NCBI GenBank assembly: GCA_964019425.1
Contig: OZ025784.1
Coordinates: forward strand, 372,001-436,000
Length of the DNA: 64,000 nt
DNA from: Flectonema sp. DT1601
Lineage: Eukaryota; Euglenozoa; Diplonemea; Diplonemida; Diplonemidae
Direction of reading: 5' to 3'
Below are positions 40,865 to 51,117 of this stretch, in pieces; positions within the stretch are counted from its first letter, which is position 1; each line of letters opens with the position of its first letter. A model generated the notes under the pieces. The model saw nothing but the letters and a program-made list of their open reading frames with translations. It searched no databases and was not told the origin of the DNA. The position numbers were made by a program, and so were the translations under genes.

Positions 40865-41602
40865 CGTTTACTATTCTGATATTCTTACACCAGCGAGTGG
40901 AAAAAAGTAAAGTAAATCCATGTCCCCCCCGGGATTCACCCCCCCCCATTCAAGTTTAATTAATATTCATCATTGAGACTGTCCCTCCGGCATCATTCTC
41001 TCGATGCATATTTTGAAAGATCTCAACTGAGCGATTCCAAAAAAAAAGAAAACCGAGTTGTGCAAACTGGTCTCTGAAAAAGGCTTTTGTCTGTACATTA
41101 ACCGGAGTTAGAGGTGGAGGTTTTCTACACATCGCGTCGTTTATACTAAGGGGGCAGAATTAAGAATCTTTCTTGTTTGCGTGAAGAAAAAAAATTACGT
41201 AACATGGAGTGTTGTCTCTTATAAACAATAGAAAAGTACCTCATTTTACGGTTAAATAACGTCTTGTGAAGAAGAAACACACACTAGGCCACTTTAGTAG
41301 GATATGATTCTCTAGGGGTATTGAAGCAGGAAATCTTCTTTCCCCCATTAGTGAATACGGTTACCAACATGGGGAGGTAGTGTTGGCTTCTCTTCACTGG
41401 ATACTATTTATTGTAAAACAAAAAACAACGCATGGGGGTCAAATGTATACAAGCTTACGGGTTCATAATCTTATATCACTTTTACCGCTTCGCGTAGCTA
41501 CCATTGCTCGTATAGTTAGAAAGAGATAGAAAGGGAGAGAGCACATTAGTTAAAAAAGCTTTTTTGTTGTTCACGCACTATAATCTGCTTTGAAACATAA
41601 GT

Positions 41603-43663
41603 TTAATTTTCAACAGCAAATTCCAAGCCAAACTCATCACAAGAATTGAGCGCTAATGTGTTTGACAGAATTGTGTATATTTTACTACCTACTGTTGAGG
41701 CAATGCATTGTCCATTTGATTGCAGTCTTCCGTTTGCAAAAACAATGCCGACGGGATTAGCAGGAGATTTTTCAAGCATCAAGATATTATCCTTCGTACC
41801 GCTCACCATTTCAGTAGAGGTAGTGAATGACGGGAAAGCATTGTTCGATAATTCACCAGAAACAGAGATTCTCCAACTGGTAGCAATATCTGCTGTGCAA
41901 GATCCCAAAGACAGGACATGATAGTCGCCAATCTTTGAAACCGATAAGCAGTCTTTTGATTTCTTTTCAATAATCTTTGCTCCAGACGTTTTAATTTCTG
42001 GAACAGCATGTTGAAGAACTTCTAAACTACTTCCTGGAGGGGCGCAACCACTCTCATCAGTACGACTGGTTTTAATTGAGGTTTTGAAATCGGCGAGAGC
42101 TGCTTTCATTTGAAGACAAACAGAAGGTTCGGATGAACAAACGTCACTCGATTCTGTTGGATCTTGATCAAGTCTGAATAGATATGGACCTACACCTCCA
42201 ACCTTCCAAGGTGGAAGCATTATTGGACACTGACCCTTGGCAGGTGATTCTACAATCTTCCAAACAGCTGAACCTGTGTCGTTAATCATTGCAAATTGAC
42301 CTGACTGAGCAAATCCAAGAATCTGTCTTGGCGCTCCCTCAAGTGGTATTTCACCTTGTAGAAGATTTAATAAACTAATTCCATCGATAGCCCACGATGG
42401 ATTTGGATATTTAACATCCAATATATCAAGTACTGTTGGTAAGAAATCAACTGTACAGGTGGTGTAATTAGTTTCTTGATGTCCCTTAATCTTTGAAGGC
42501 CATCTGATGAAGCCAGGCTCTCTTATTCCTCCTTCAAATAAAGATGCTTTACATTGTCTTAAACCGTTAGATGCACTGTTTTGACCTCCGGGACGACTTT
42601 CGTCTGATAGAGAATGAGCGCCGTTATCAGCTGTAAACCATATGAGTGTGTTTTCATCTAGATTCTTTGCTTTTAGTAGTTTCCAGAGTTCACCAATTGC
42701 GAAGTCCATCTGACTGAGGGTGCCTAAATAGTTGCCAGCAGGGTTACCAAATGTATCATTATAAGCGTGGTACCACTCAGGTAAAGCATAGTGAGGAACA
42801 TGATTCGTGTGCAGGAATAGCGCTGCGAGGAAGGGTTGATCTTGAGATTTATTTCCGAGGAAATCTTCAAATTGACTGACAATATGAAGACTGTCGTCTC
42901 CGGTAATCTTTTGAGTTAGATTAGCAACACAGCCTCGATCAGTTGTTGCTGGTTCCATACAGTGAGGTGACGGGGTATCCTCAGAGAAAAACCAATAGTT
43001 GGTACATTCTAACGATGACCGTTCCCATTTACCAGATCCATTGACGCAACCTTTTCCTTCAAACTTCCATTCAGGAACACAACCACAGTTTAGTGTACTC
43101 GATTCAGCACTCGCTTCAGTCGCATGCCAAGTATCAAACCCATGTTGCCCAGGGTGGCTTGAAGGCCATTTCTTCATCGCGTAAGTTGGGGGCTCTCCCT
43201 TTACCCAGAAGTCTCCCAGGTGCCATTTTCCAGCAAAAAACGTAGAATATCCTTTTTCCTTGGCTGCTTCTGCGACAGTAAATGTCGTCTTAGGAAACGG
43301 TAATTTATCGTAACAGTTCCAAGCTGGGCGTTGTCCGCAACCTTCAGCTCCGTCGATGCACTCTCTGCGTGGGGTTCTGCCTGAGAAGACTGATGCTCTG
43401 GTTGGAGAACAAACAGCGCTTCCAGCATACATTCTTTTGAATAGCATCGTACCATCTGCTTTTGCAATTTCATCCAAATTTGGTGTTCTGGGAGGGTTTA
43501 CAATCCAATCCTTTCCACCAGCACCAGGTTGGTAGTAATCTTTATTGTAACTTACATCACCCCATCCCATGTCATCAGCTAACAAAAATAAGAAATTCGG
43601 AAGTTCCGCAGCAGAACAACCTGCGGCTGCGAGTAGCGGCAGTATCATTGATGCGGATTTCAT
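41603..43663 (-). CDS. Secreted/lysosomal sulfatase (arylsulfatase type)
   Basis: Start chosen at MKSASMILPLLAAAGCSAAE, a signal peptide; the frame extends 28 codons further upstream without one. The sulfatase fold begins LPNFLFLLADDMGWGD (metal-binding DD at 30-31). CSPTR at 85-89 is the C-x-P-x-R motif whose Cys becomes formylglycine, followed by ASVFSGRTPRR. Later conserved parts include GKWHLGD and TADNGAH. The full length of 686 residues exceeds typical arylsulfatases (about 500). The last ~120 residues look like a beta-trefoil (ricin-type) carbohydrate-binding tail (SKDCLSVSKIGDYHVLSLGSC, SNGQCIAS), which is tentative. It hydrolyses sulfate esters; the substrate is unknown. Confidence 0.88.
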   Translation of the reverse strand: MKSASMILPLLAAAGCSAAELPNFLFLLADDMGWGDVSYNKDYYQPGAGGKDWIVNPPRTPNLDEIAKADGTMLFKRMYAGSAVCSPTRASVFSGRTPRRECIDGAEGCGQRPAWNCYDKLPFPKTTFTVAEAAKEKGYSTFFAGKWHLGDFWVKGEPPTYAMKKWPSSHPGQHGFDTWHATEASAESSTLNCGCVPEWKFEGKGCVNGSGKWERSSLECTNYWFFSEDTPSPHCMEPATTDRGCVANLTQKITGDDSLHIVSQFEDFLGNKSQDQPFLAALFLHTNHVPHYALPEWYHAYNDTFGNPAGNYLGTLSQMDFAIGELWKLLKAKNLDENTLIWFTADNGAHSLSDESRPGGQNSASNGLRQCKASLFEGGIREPGFIRWPSKIKGHQETNYTTCTVDFLPTVLDILDVKYPNPSWAIDGISLLNLLQGEIPLEGAPRQILGFAQSGQFAMINDTGSAVWKIVESPAKGQCPIMLPPWKVGGVGPYLFRLDQDPTESSDVCSSEPSVCLQMKAALADFKTSIKTSRTDESGCAPPGSSLEVLQHAVPEIKTSGAKIIEKKSKDCLSVSKIGDYHVLSLGSCTADIATSWRISVSGELSNNAFPSFTTSTEMVSGTKDNILMLEKSPANPVGIVFANGRLQSNGQCIASTVGSKIYTILSNTLALNSCDEFGLEFAVEN

Positions 43664-44393
43664 ATTTTTATGGACAGCCCTGCGTGGCTTAATAAAAAGG
43701 ATTATATGTAAATCAAAACTAACATCAAAGTACAGAAGAAGGAACAAAACATATAAGCGAAACTAACACGAAAAAAAAAAAAATATTGAGGAGGAGGAAG
43801 GGTTGCATATAACCGTAAGACACAAATACATAATCGTATTGTCACTTATCATCAGATTGATGCAAAAAAAAAAAAAAAAAAGAAAGTCTCTGCAAAAAAA
43901 AAGAAAACGTTCATAATGACCCAAACACGTGTTAGGTATTTGGATTGATCTTTTTTGTAAACAGAAAAAAAAAAAAAAAGGCAGCCTCTTTAATATTAAA
44001 AATTAAAATTAGTTGATGTCTATTTTTTTAGTATAGAAAAAAAGAATGAAAATTAAAAAAAAAAAAAAAAAAAATAATGAAAATTATTCACTTCTGCAGT
44101 TTTCCTCTGTAGCTTCAAGTCCTTAATATAACAATTGATCAGTTGGTTAGCAAGTCCAGAACTGACGACCGAGTGGGGTCTGGGTAACCCGCACCAGTAG
44201 AGCACCTAATCATAGAGATTGTGTTTTTATAGCTTTGGCTGGAAAGAACAATTCCCAGCTGTCCACCTTGCCCAAAATAAATAAGAGAGTGGAACAAAAA
44301 TAAAATATGATTTTTTTTTTTTTTTAATTCCAAATGTATAAAAACCTTTCGAAATAATCACAAAATGTATATCGAATTACCCATATATGTCAC

Positions 44394-44424
<31 letters not shown>

Positions 44425-45941
44425 ACATGATCATCCCGAAATTGTCCCCAAGTATTATAAGGAACTTTAAAAGAAGTACCCACAATATCTGTGCAATATT
44501 AATAACTACCAATCTGTGAGGAACAGGTATCATCCAACAGGTCAGTAAATTATTAAAGTGCCACAAGTACTCTCAATACAGAGGGAGTACTTTGAGGGGA
44601 TCTTTTTTATTGTCTTTCTTTATCGTCTTTAACGGTAGACCTATTGCAACGATCAGTGAGTTCAGAAGGTCAAAAAGAGATAACACACTCTCTCGGGGGG
44701 TGGCATTTTATAATTACCTTCGCGTATTGAAAACGCGGGTTATGTAATTGACAAATGAAGAGTTCACATGATGAGACTGCAATAGAAATGAGGCGTCAAA
44801 GTCACCAAAAAAAATGGAATGTTTTGGAAAGCAGCACGAAAAGGCCCAACCAATATGTCCTTGTGACAATATGGTAGTGCGATACTGGAATTGTTTAAAA
44901 AGACGAAGGGAGAAAAAAAAAAAAAAAAAAAAAAAGGATTTTGATAAAAAGGGATTTGTGATAAGTCAAACAAAACACCATTTATTCCAACGTGTGAAGA
45001 AACAACACGCCAAGTCACTAACATTATTAGATGCCATGAGTTACAGTTTTTACATTTATTCAGTACAATAATAACAAGTGACCTAGCTTAGCGTTGCTTT
45101 TTCACTCGCATCGTGAAACAACAACAACAACGCATCGACGTTAAATGCATGCAAGTTTCTGACTCATATATCATTCTTCTGCCTCATACGTGATTTTCTT
45201 TCGAGCTCAGTGCGCAGGTCCACATGTTGAGAACCGAAAAGAGAAATCACACTCGGCAGAGTAACTCGTTAGGAAGCTTTGATACATTTATTAATTTCAA
45301 TAAATTGCTAATTTCGGGGCATATATTCCGCCCCCGTTTTCTCGCACGTGTGTCTGCGCAACCATTTGACTGCATTGACGTTTAATTAAATATTTTTTTT
45401 TTTTTTTTTTCTTTTCCCTCCACCCAACAATAAGAGGAGGATGATCTGCTGTATTTTATTTATTGTGAAATTTCCAATTCCAATAGAATAGTTCAGCTAG
45501 TATCCTGTTGGACTAGAAATTTTGTGGGGGGAAGTGAAAGAGCTCTGGGTGATAAATTGAGAGGACCACTCCACCCAAACAAAAATACTTTTAAAAATAA
45601 AAAAACAACATTTATTTGTTACTTTAAACTTATTAAAAGTTTTTTAGCAGGTTTGGATCTAACAGATACCGCTATACTAGAGAGAATGAAACTCTCCTTA
45701 GCATCACAGTAGTAGGTTTTTTTTTTTTTTTCCAATCCAAAAAGAAGCTTAAATTAAACAACAATAAAAACTTATAATAAAAAAAAAAAAGACACACAAA
45801 TAGCATTAGGGGTTCCGTAAGAATGAAAACATTCATAAAAAAAATCACTTTAATGATCCGTTGCCCTATAGACGATGATGTACTACACACTCAGAGACAC
45901 AGCTAGGAACAAAAAAAAAAAACAATTGGCGAGGAGAAAGA

Positions 45942-45978
<37 letters not shown>

Positions 45979-46158
45979 TACGCAACAATGTCAGCACTCA
46001 AAGCTATTCGTTTTCTGAAGATTAGTAGCTGACGAATAATTTCTGAAAATCCAACAGCGTTTTAGTGTCGACTAACACAAAAAGTAAATAACTTTGTGTG
46101 TTAACTGTAGAAACTAATGACCTCCTTATAATATAGGATAGAAACATTTTAATCGGCA
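43664..46158. other. Gene-free region (2.5 kb)
   Basis: Many A runs (43864-43880, 44056-44075, 44405-44425, 44910-44935, 45942-45976) and T runs (45390-45412). A hairpin at 44712-44749 resembles the repeats at 31199-31442. A tRNA-like D-arm sequence (cagttggttagca, near 44137) has no matching T-arm. No protein gene recognised. Confidence 0.5.
44712..44749. other. Hairpin related to the 31.2-31.4 kb repeats
   Basis: Outer stem AATTAC (44712-44717) with GTAATT (44744-44749) and inner stem CGCGT (44721-44725) with ACGCG (44733-44737), loop ATTGAAA. It shares the TTCGCGT...GAAAACGC core with the repeats at 31.2-31.4 kb, but the bulge differs. Confidence 0.4.
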
Positions 46159-46974
46159 TCACAACTCCATCCGTGCTACTAAAAACCCCAATAAGATAGC
46201 GAGATCTAATTCGTGGAGGGCGTGGAGGAGGATGGATCGATCTGACTGAGATCTGACTCTACACATTAGCGAGTCATCGATACAGATATTAAAGACACCA
46301 TGTTTGAATGATGACACTAGATCTCCTGTTGAAGTGAATGATGGCTTTTCAGTATTGAAGTACGGTCTGCGAACAGCACGATCAGGATAGGTCACGTTAC
46401 TGTCTGCTATTTGAAATGGTTGTGGGTGACCAACTGCAATCGGTTTTCCTTTCTCAACACGTATTTGAAGAAACTTTCGATCATTCCTAATGAGCTCCAA
46501 CACTCTCTTGATTCTACCAACGCTGGTGACTTGAACATCAACTTCCCAGTCAGTTCCTACAATAGTCCCTTCACCATTTCCTTCATTATTGTACATAGCG
46601 ATCAGCTCTTCTTCAACAGGTTCGATTACGATGTTGGATTTCCCTTCAATTCCGTTGACAGGTATGTTTGACTTGTCTCCCTGATATACTTTGAATCCTC
46701 CATCATCACCCATCTTCACAACGTAGTAGTCATTTTCAGTTGTACAGTCTCCACAACTATAGCCTCTCAACCAACTTAAGGAACTTATCTTTCGCTCTTG
46801 AAGAGGCTGAGCTTGCAATTGTGATATCCCACTTCTTGTTCTTGAAAACGATCTTCGCAAGGCCATCGATTCTCCCTCATCGCTGTCTGATTCCTTTACT
46901 ACTTTCTTCACTGGCCTTCTCTCCCGCACCGTTGCTGTTCTGGAGGTTTCTTGTTTACCTTGACATCCTCCCAT
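46159..46974 (-). CDS. Unknown protein with N-myristoylation signal
   Basis: 271 residues. It begins MGGCQGKQ: Gly2 is suited to N-myristoylation and Cys4 to palmitoylation, which would anchor it to membranes. A basic, Ser-rich segment follows (RRSFSRTRS). The middle is beta-rich (NDYYVVKMGDDGGFKVYQGD, GTIVGTDWEVDVQVTSVGRIKRVLELI) and the C-terminus reads like the end of a folded domain (GVFNICIDDSLMCRVRSQSD, then a helix). No family recognised. TTAAG lies 2 nt before the ATG; this acceptor is weaker than in other genes. Confidence 0.7.
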   Translation of the reverse strand: MGGCQGKQETSRTATVRERRPVKKVVKESDSDEGESMALRRSFSRTRSGISQLQAQPLQERKISSLSWLRGYSCGDCTTENDYYVVKMGDDGGFKVYQGDKSNIPVNGIEGKSNIVIEPVEEELIAMYNNEGNGEGTIVGTDWEVDVQVTSVGRIKRVLELIRNDRKFLQIRVEKGKPIAVGHPQPFQIADSNVTYPDRAVRRPYFNTEKPSFTSTGDLVSSFKHGVFNICIDDSLMCRVRSQSDRSILLHALHELDLAILLGFLVARMEL

Positions 46975-48863
46975 AACTTAATCGTGATAGGTTTCTCGTT
47001 CTCCTTTTTTTTCTATAAAAAGACTGTGAAATAAAGATATGCGGGGGAAGGAAAAAAAAAACTAAACACGAAACAATAAAATACTTCATTTCCATCCCAT
47101 CACATGAAACATGCTTTAATGTAAAACCCTGCAGTCAGAATTAGCTGAATGTTTATTGCTACTACTCTAAAACTGTTTTAAATATCCAGATGTCTGAAAG
47201 AGTAACCTCCAGGGTCCTTCATCTTCGTCACGAGTCTGATGAGACTACTCAGGGGTGAGTGTGTGTTAATGTGCAGGGACTGAAGGCAGTACGTACAAAG
47301 ATGACCCTGAATAACTGGTAGAAAACCGTTTTCACCCTCAGGATAATATAAAAAAAAAATTAAAAAAAAAAAAAAAATTAATAAATAGTAATAAATTTAA
47401 TTATAATAATAATAATAATAATAATAATGAAAATTATATTTCATTGCATGTGATATCGGGTATTTACTTTAACAAGATAAAAAAAAAAAAACAAACACAC
47501 ACAAAACAAAAGAAAGAAAGAAAAAAAAAAGGAGTAAGATTGACGAATAGAATTCCAATAGCCCTCCAACCCGCAATTTATTTGAATACCTGCAGCCTGC
47601 AGTATGAATAATCTTATGTTTTTTTTATATCGGGTTTATTATTATTATTATTATTATTATTTTTTTAAAAAGTCTCGGTGACAAAACAAAGACAAAAGTA
47701 ACGAAGAAATCAAAGGGTAAGGCACAGAGACGAAACAAATAACACATCGCTCAGCTGGGTTCCAGTTGAAAGCAACATCGGACTCCCTTCGCAGCTGCAC
47801 AACTGCCGCATCAGTTGACTGGGACGAAGTACGCTGCAATAAGAAGATCGAAACAAACTGAATATCAATAATATTATCTAAAGATGGTTGTTTTACTGGT
47901 GAGGAATGAAAAGAAGAAACAAATAATAGTGAGTGCCCCAACACGAAAAAGATGTAAATGAATACATCTAGCGATGTCATCCCTGTTGTAAAAAAACACC
48001 TTCGTGGTCACACCAATCTATAAAAGTAGAAAAAAATCAGTTTTTCTTGGCAGAAAACTCCGCAAATTTTGAAGTCCATTTTCGTCTTCTGGGGACGTCA
48101 ATAAAAGCCTTGGCGAATTCTTGCGTGTCCAACACACGTGAACATTCTGCAGGAGCGAAGAACAGACAAAAAAGAAAAGAAAAGAACAGATGCGCTAATA
48201 GCATTAGCGGAACAAAGGGAAAGAAATAAACAACTAAAACACGTTATGTGACAGCCTAACTTCAAAGTAGTATCTGATATAGATGTAAACATAACTTGAT
48301 TCTTCTCTGATATTCTTGAGCTTTTATTCAAGCAAAGGTTTTGAATTGTTGTCATGTGGGTTACGTTTTGTCTTCACCACAAACAAAGAATTTGTGTGGT
48401 TTTTTTTATGATTGCGCAAGTGCACTTAAAAAAGCGAGTTAAATTTATTGATAAAAATTTTCTTATTTTCGTTTTTTCTGGTTCTAAAAAAAAAAAAAAC
48501 GAAAAGCGTTTCTTTTCATATTTTCGGTCAATGAAAACCTAGTTTTTTTTTTTTTCTCCCGATTCTCAGAGTCACTAAGAATCAATTATAGATTTGTTGA
48601 TTGTTTTTTCTTTTTTTTTTCTTCGTTTTATAATTTGATCGTGAAGTGGGTAAATTTAGATGCTTTTTTTTTTTTTTTTTTTTTTTCCACACTGAAAGGA
48701 AAAAACTAAAAGAACTTGTTTTCGAAATATCAAATATTAGTGCTTGTTAGGTTCGCCGAACACAACATGTCAGAGTTGGCAATTATCTGTCTGTTACTAT
48801 CATTATTAATCTAAAATAAATTATTTACTTCGAAGTTAGGAAGGGGGCAGGCTTTCTAAAAAT

Positions 48864-48895
<32 letters not shown>

Positions 48896-49747
48896 CCCTC
48901 TAAATTCTAAAAAAAAGAGAGAAATTTTTAAAATCCGAAGAAATTAAGAAAAAAAAAAAAAACGTGAACTTTTTTTTTTTCCCGCTTCTTGGATGGCTAA
49001 CCACAAACAGAGCGCTACTTAGTGACCCATCTAGACAAGAAAAAGGGAACTGGGGAAGGACGCTTCGAGGCCATGGATCCCAAAATGGAGGATCCAAAAA
49101 AAGGCTGCAGAGATAAGGTCATTTCCAAAACCGAAAATCCGCGCCAAATGTCAGAGATAGAAATTGAAAAGCAACCGGCAAAGGCAAAGACGCTAGCTCT
49201 CTACGATTGAGATTTCTAACTGATTGACCTCCCACGAGTCACAGTAAAAGATTCTTTCAAATGACAAAGGAGAATAAAAAAGTAAAGTAGGTGATGAGCA
49301 GGGATAAGAGGATAGAGGACGACGAACAAATAGTTTACTGAAAAAAAAAATAAAAATAAAAAAACCTAATATGAACAGACAAAGGAGGTAAGAATAAACG
49401 GCAGTCGACTACAATGGTTTGCTTGTGCGCAAGCCACGAAAAAGTTATAGCAATCTCGTCTGCAACGTGATGGGTATGCAAAACCCGGAAATGAGTGTGT
49501 GACAGGAATTAATTCCTATCTGTCAAAGGACCCAACTGGGTGTCTTCACAATCACCTGACGAGAACTACTTCACTTTCTGATTGGATTCTCATAAAGAGA
49601 ACCTTCTTATCACCAGTGGCATTATGGGTATTAAACACCCAGACTTGTGTAGGATTGCGAGTACTATCAGGTGCTGTCTTCAGAGGGTTGCGACAAATGA
49701 TTTTTTTATAACATTTTTTTTTTTTTTTTTTTTTTTCTCCCCCCGAA
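46975..49747. other. Gene-free region (2.8 kb)
   Basis: Simple repeats (ATA)n near 47402-47430 and (ATT)n near 47636-47661, and long T runs (48663-48686, 48869-48897). A 62-codon plus-strand frame at 49022-49210 is Lys-rich and opposite to all genes; not called. It shares a nearly identical short string (atggatcccaaa(a)tggagg) with 11798-11816. Confidence 0.5.
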
Positions 49748-50658
49748 TCACTGCACACTAATAGCTTCTCCAACATCACTTGAGTGAGAATTCGCTTCCG
49801 AATCACCTTCCGCTTCGCCTTCTGATTGGAATTCAGAGAGAGGAGCATTCTTATCACCAGCAGTAGCATCTATTGTGTTATTAGAAGGGAGCGTTCCAAC
49901 TACTTGTCCGTCAAGAGTACTCTGTTTGTATTATTATACAACTCTTAGTCACTATTAATAATTTTACAAGAATGGTAAACTAAAACATACTTTATGCTTC
50001 TCAAACTGGCTGACATAAATATTATAATCTTGACGAGTGACATATCTGAGTTTAGATTATTTATTGAGTGACTTCACTAAAATGATTTGATAAAAAAAAG
50101 AAAGAAAAAAAAGAGTACATACAGATCCCAATCAGTGTCAGTAAGCCAAGCAATCTCAAGACGATTCATTTCAGAAGTAGGTATCCCTCCTATGGATGCA
50201 TAATACTGTTTTGTGTGTTGTGGTTGGTAGGATTTCTTATTTTTATTATATTAGTAGTAAGTATCAACACATACTCTGTTAGAGAAGTAGACATCATCGC
50301 GAACCTTCGCAGCGATTACGAGAGACGTTAGAAGAAGACGATGGACATTGAGTGACGATATTAAAACAGTAGCCATCTGTGATAATCTATCGATATACAT
50401 CACAGCAAGTACGAATGTTTCTGGACTGCAATAACTGTACCGAGCCCAACGATTGAGGTAGTCTTCTATTGATATTGGAGGACACTTCACACCATCGTAA
50501 ACTGTTGAACCTTTCCTCCCTTGTCCAACATTCATAGCATAATAATCACCTCTTCGTGCTAAACTAGTCAACAGTTGAGCAACAACAACAATATACCTGC
50601 TGTAAGAAGGGTAGCTGCATATCTTACTTTTGTCATATTTCCCACTGCGGGTTACCAT
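49748..50658 (-). CDS. PHO80-type (P/U-type) cyclin, 4 exons
   Basis: Exons 50658-50275, 50205-50123, 50045-49991 and 49921-49748 join in phase to 231 residues; introns of 69, 77 and 69 nt all start GTATGT and end ACAG or CTCAG. The cyclin box covers about residues 65-165: PPISIEDYLNRWARYSYCSPETFVLAVMYIDRL, LLLTSLVIAAKVRDDVYFSNR, then across the splice YYASIGGIPTSEMNRLE and DWDLYV, which matches PHO80-like cyclins (NKYYAxVGGI...MNxLE). These bind CDKs of the PHO85 type and act in nutrient or cell-cycle control. The tail is acidic and Ser-rich. A 9-codon upstream frame (ATG at 50726 to TAA at 50700) lies between an acceptor (CCCCTTTCAG) and this ATG. Confidence 0.88.
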
Positions 50659-50699
50659 AACTCGTAAAACGGTTTTATTAAAATCAGAATTTCTTAATG

Positions 50700-50726
50700 T
50701 TATTTCCCCACCTGCTCTGCGTGCAT
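50700..50726 (-). promoter_or_regulatory. Upstream open reading frame before the cyclin
   Basis: The first ATG after the likely splice acceptor opens an 8-codon frame ending TAA, about 40 nt before the cyclin ATG. If this is in the mature mRNA it would lower or condition translation. Seen in sequence; the effect is inference. Confidence 0.4.
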
Positions 50727-51117
50727 ATATGCCGCTGGGGGAATGCCTGAAAGGGGGAATTTGATTCTTTTTTTTTTTTTTTTTTTTTTTTTTTGGGTTC
50801 AAAGAAAATTTGGAACAACCACCCCACTCAATACGTCAATCATTCTTTACTATCTAAATATAGACGTCTGTGAAGGATAACAATAATAAGATTAACCAAC
50901 AACAACAATCAACACATTCCGGAGATTAAATTCTGTTTTGACGAGGAACTTATCTAATTTAAAAGGGTCGAAGGGGTTCAGGGGGATTATCCCCTGCTGC
51001 GGTACCGAACCCTTTATTCTCTCTGAGGGTTTTGAATGTTTTGAGTATCTGTATTGTATCAGGCATATCTTTAGAACATATCGATGTCTTGGTCTCTTAT
51101 AAAATACGAAATCGATT
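50727..51117. other. Spacer between glycosyltransferase and cyclin genes
   Basis: Contains a T run of about 26 at 50769-50794 (A on the gene strand). Nothing else recognised. Confidence 0.5.

Larger units (their letters stand above)
40454..41602. other. Region with overlapping hairpins; no certain gene
   Basis: About 1.15 kb between the small membrane protein and the sulfatase. At 40569-40685 there are three hairpins, two of which compete. A minus-strand frame at 40604-40864 (86 codons, two hydrophobic segments) overlaps the hairpins, so one of the two readings is probably wrong. 40900-41600 shows nothing I can name. Confidence 0.5.

Noticed and set aside
44137-44205. tRNA-like string cagttggttagca with a later GGGTAACCC
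   Set aside because: No B-box (GGTTCRA) and no acceptor stem; not a tRNA.
49022-49210. 62-codon Lys-rich plus-strand frame and an 18-base string shared with 11798-11816
   Set aside because: Wrong strand, no family; a shared string of that length with a gap may be chance in 64 kb.
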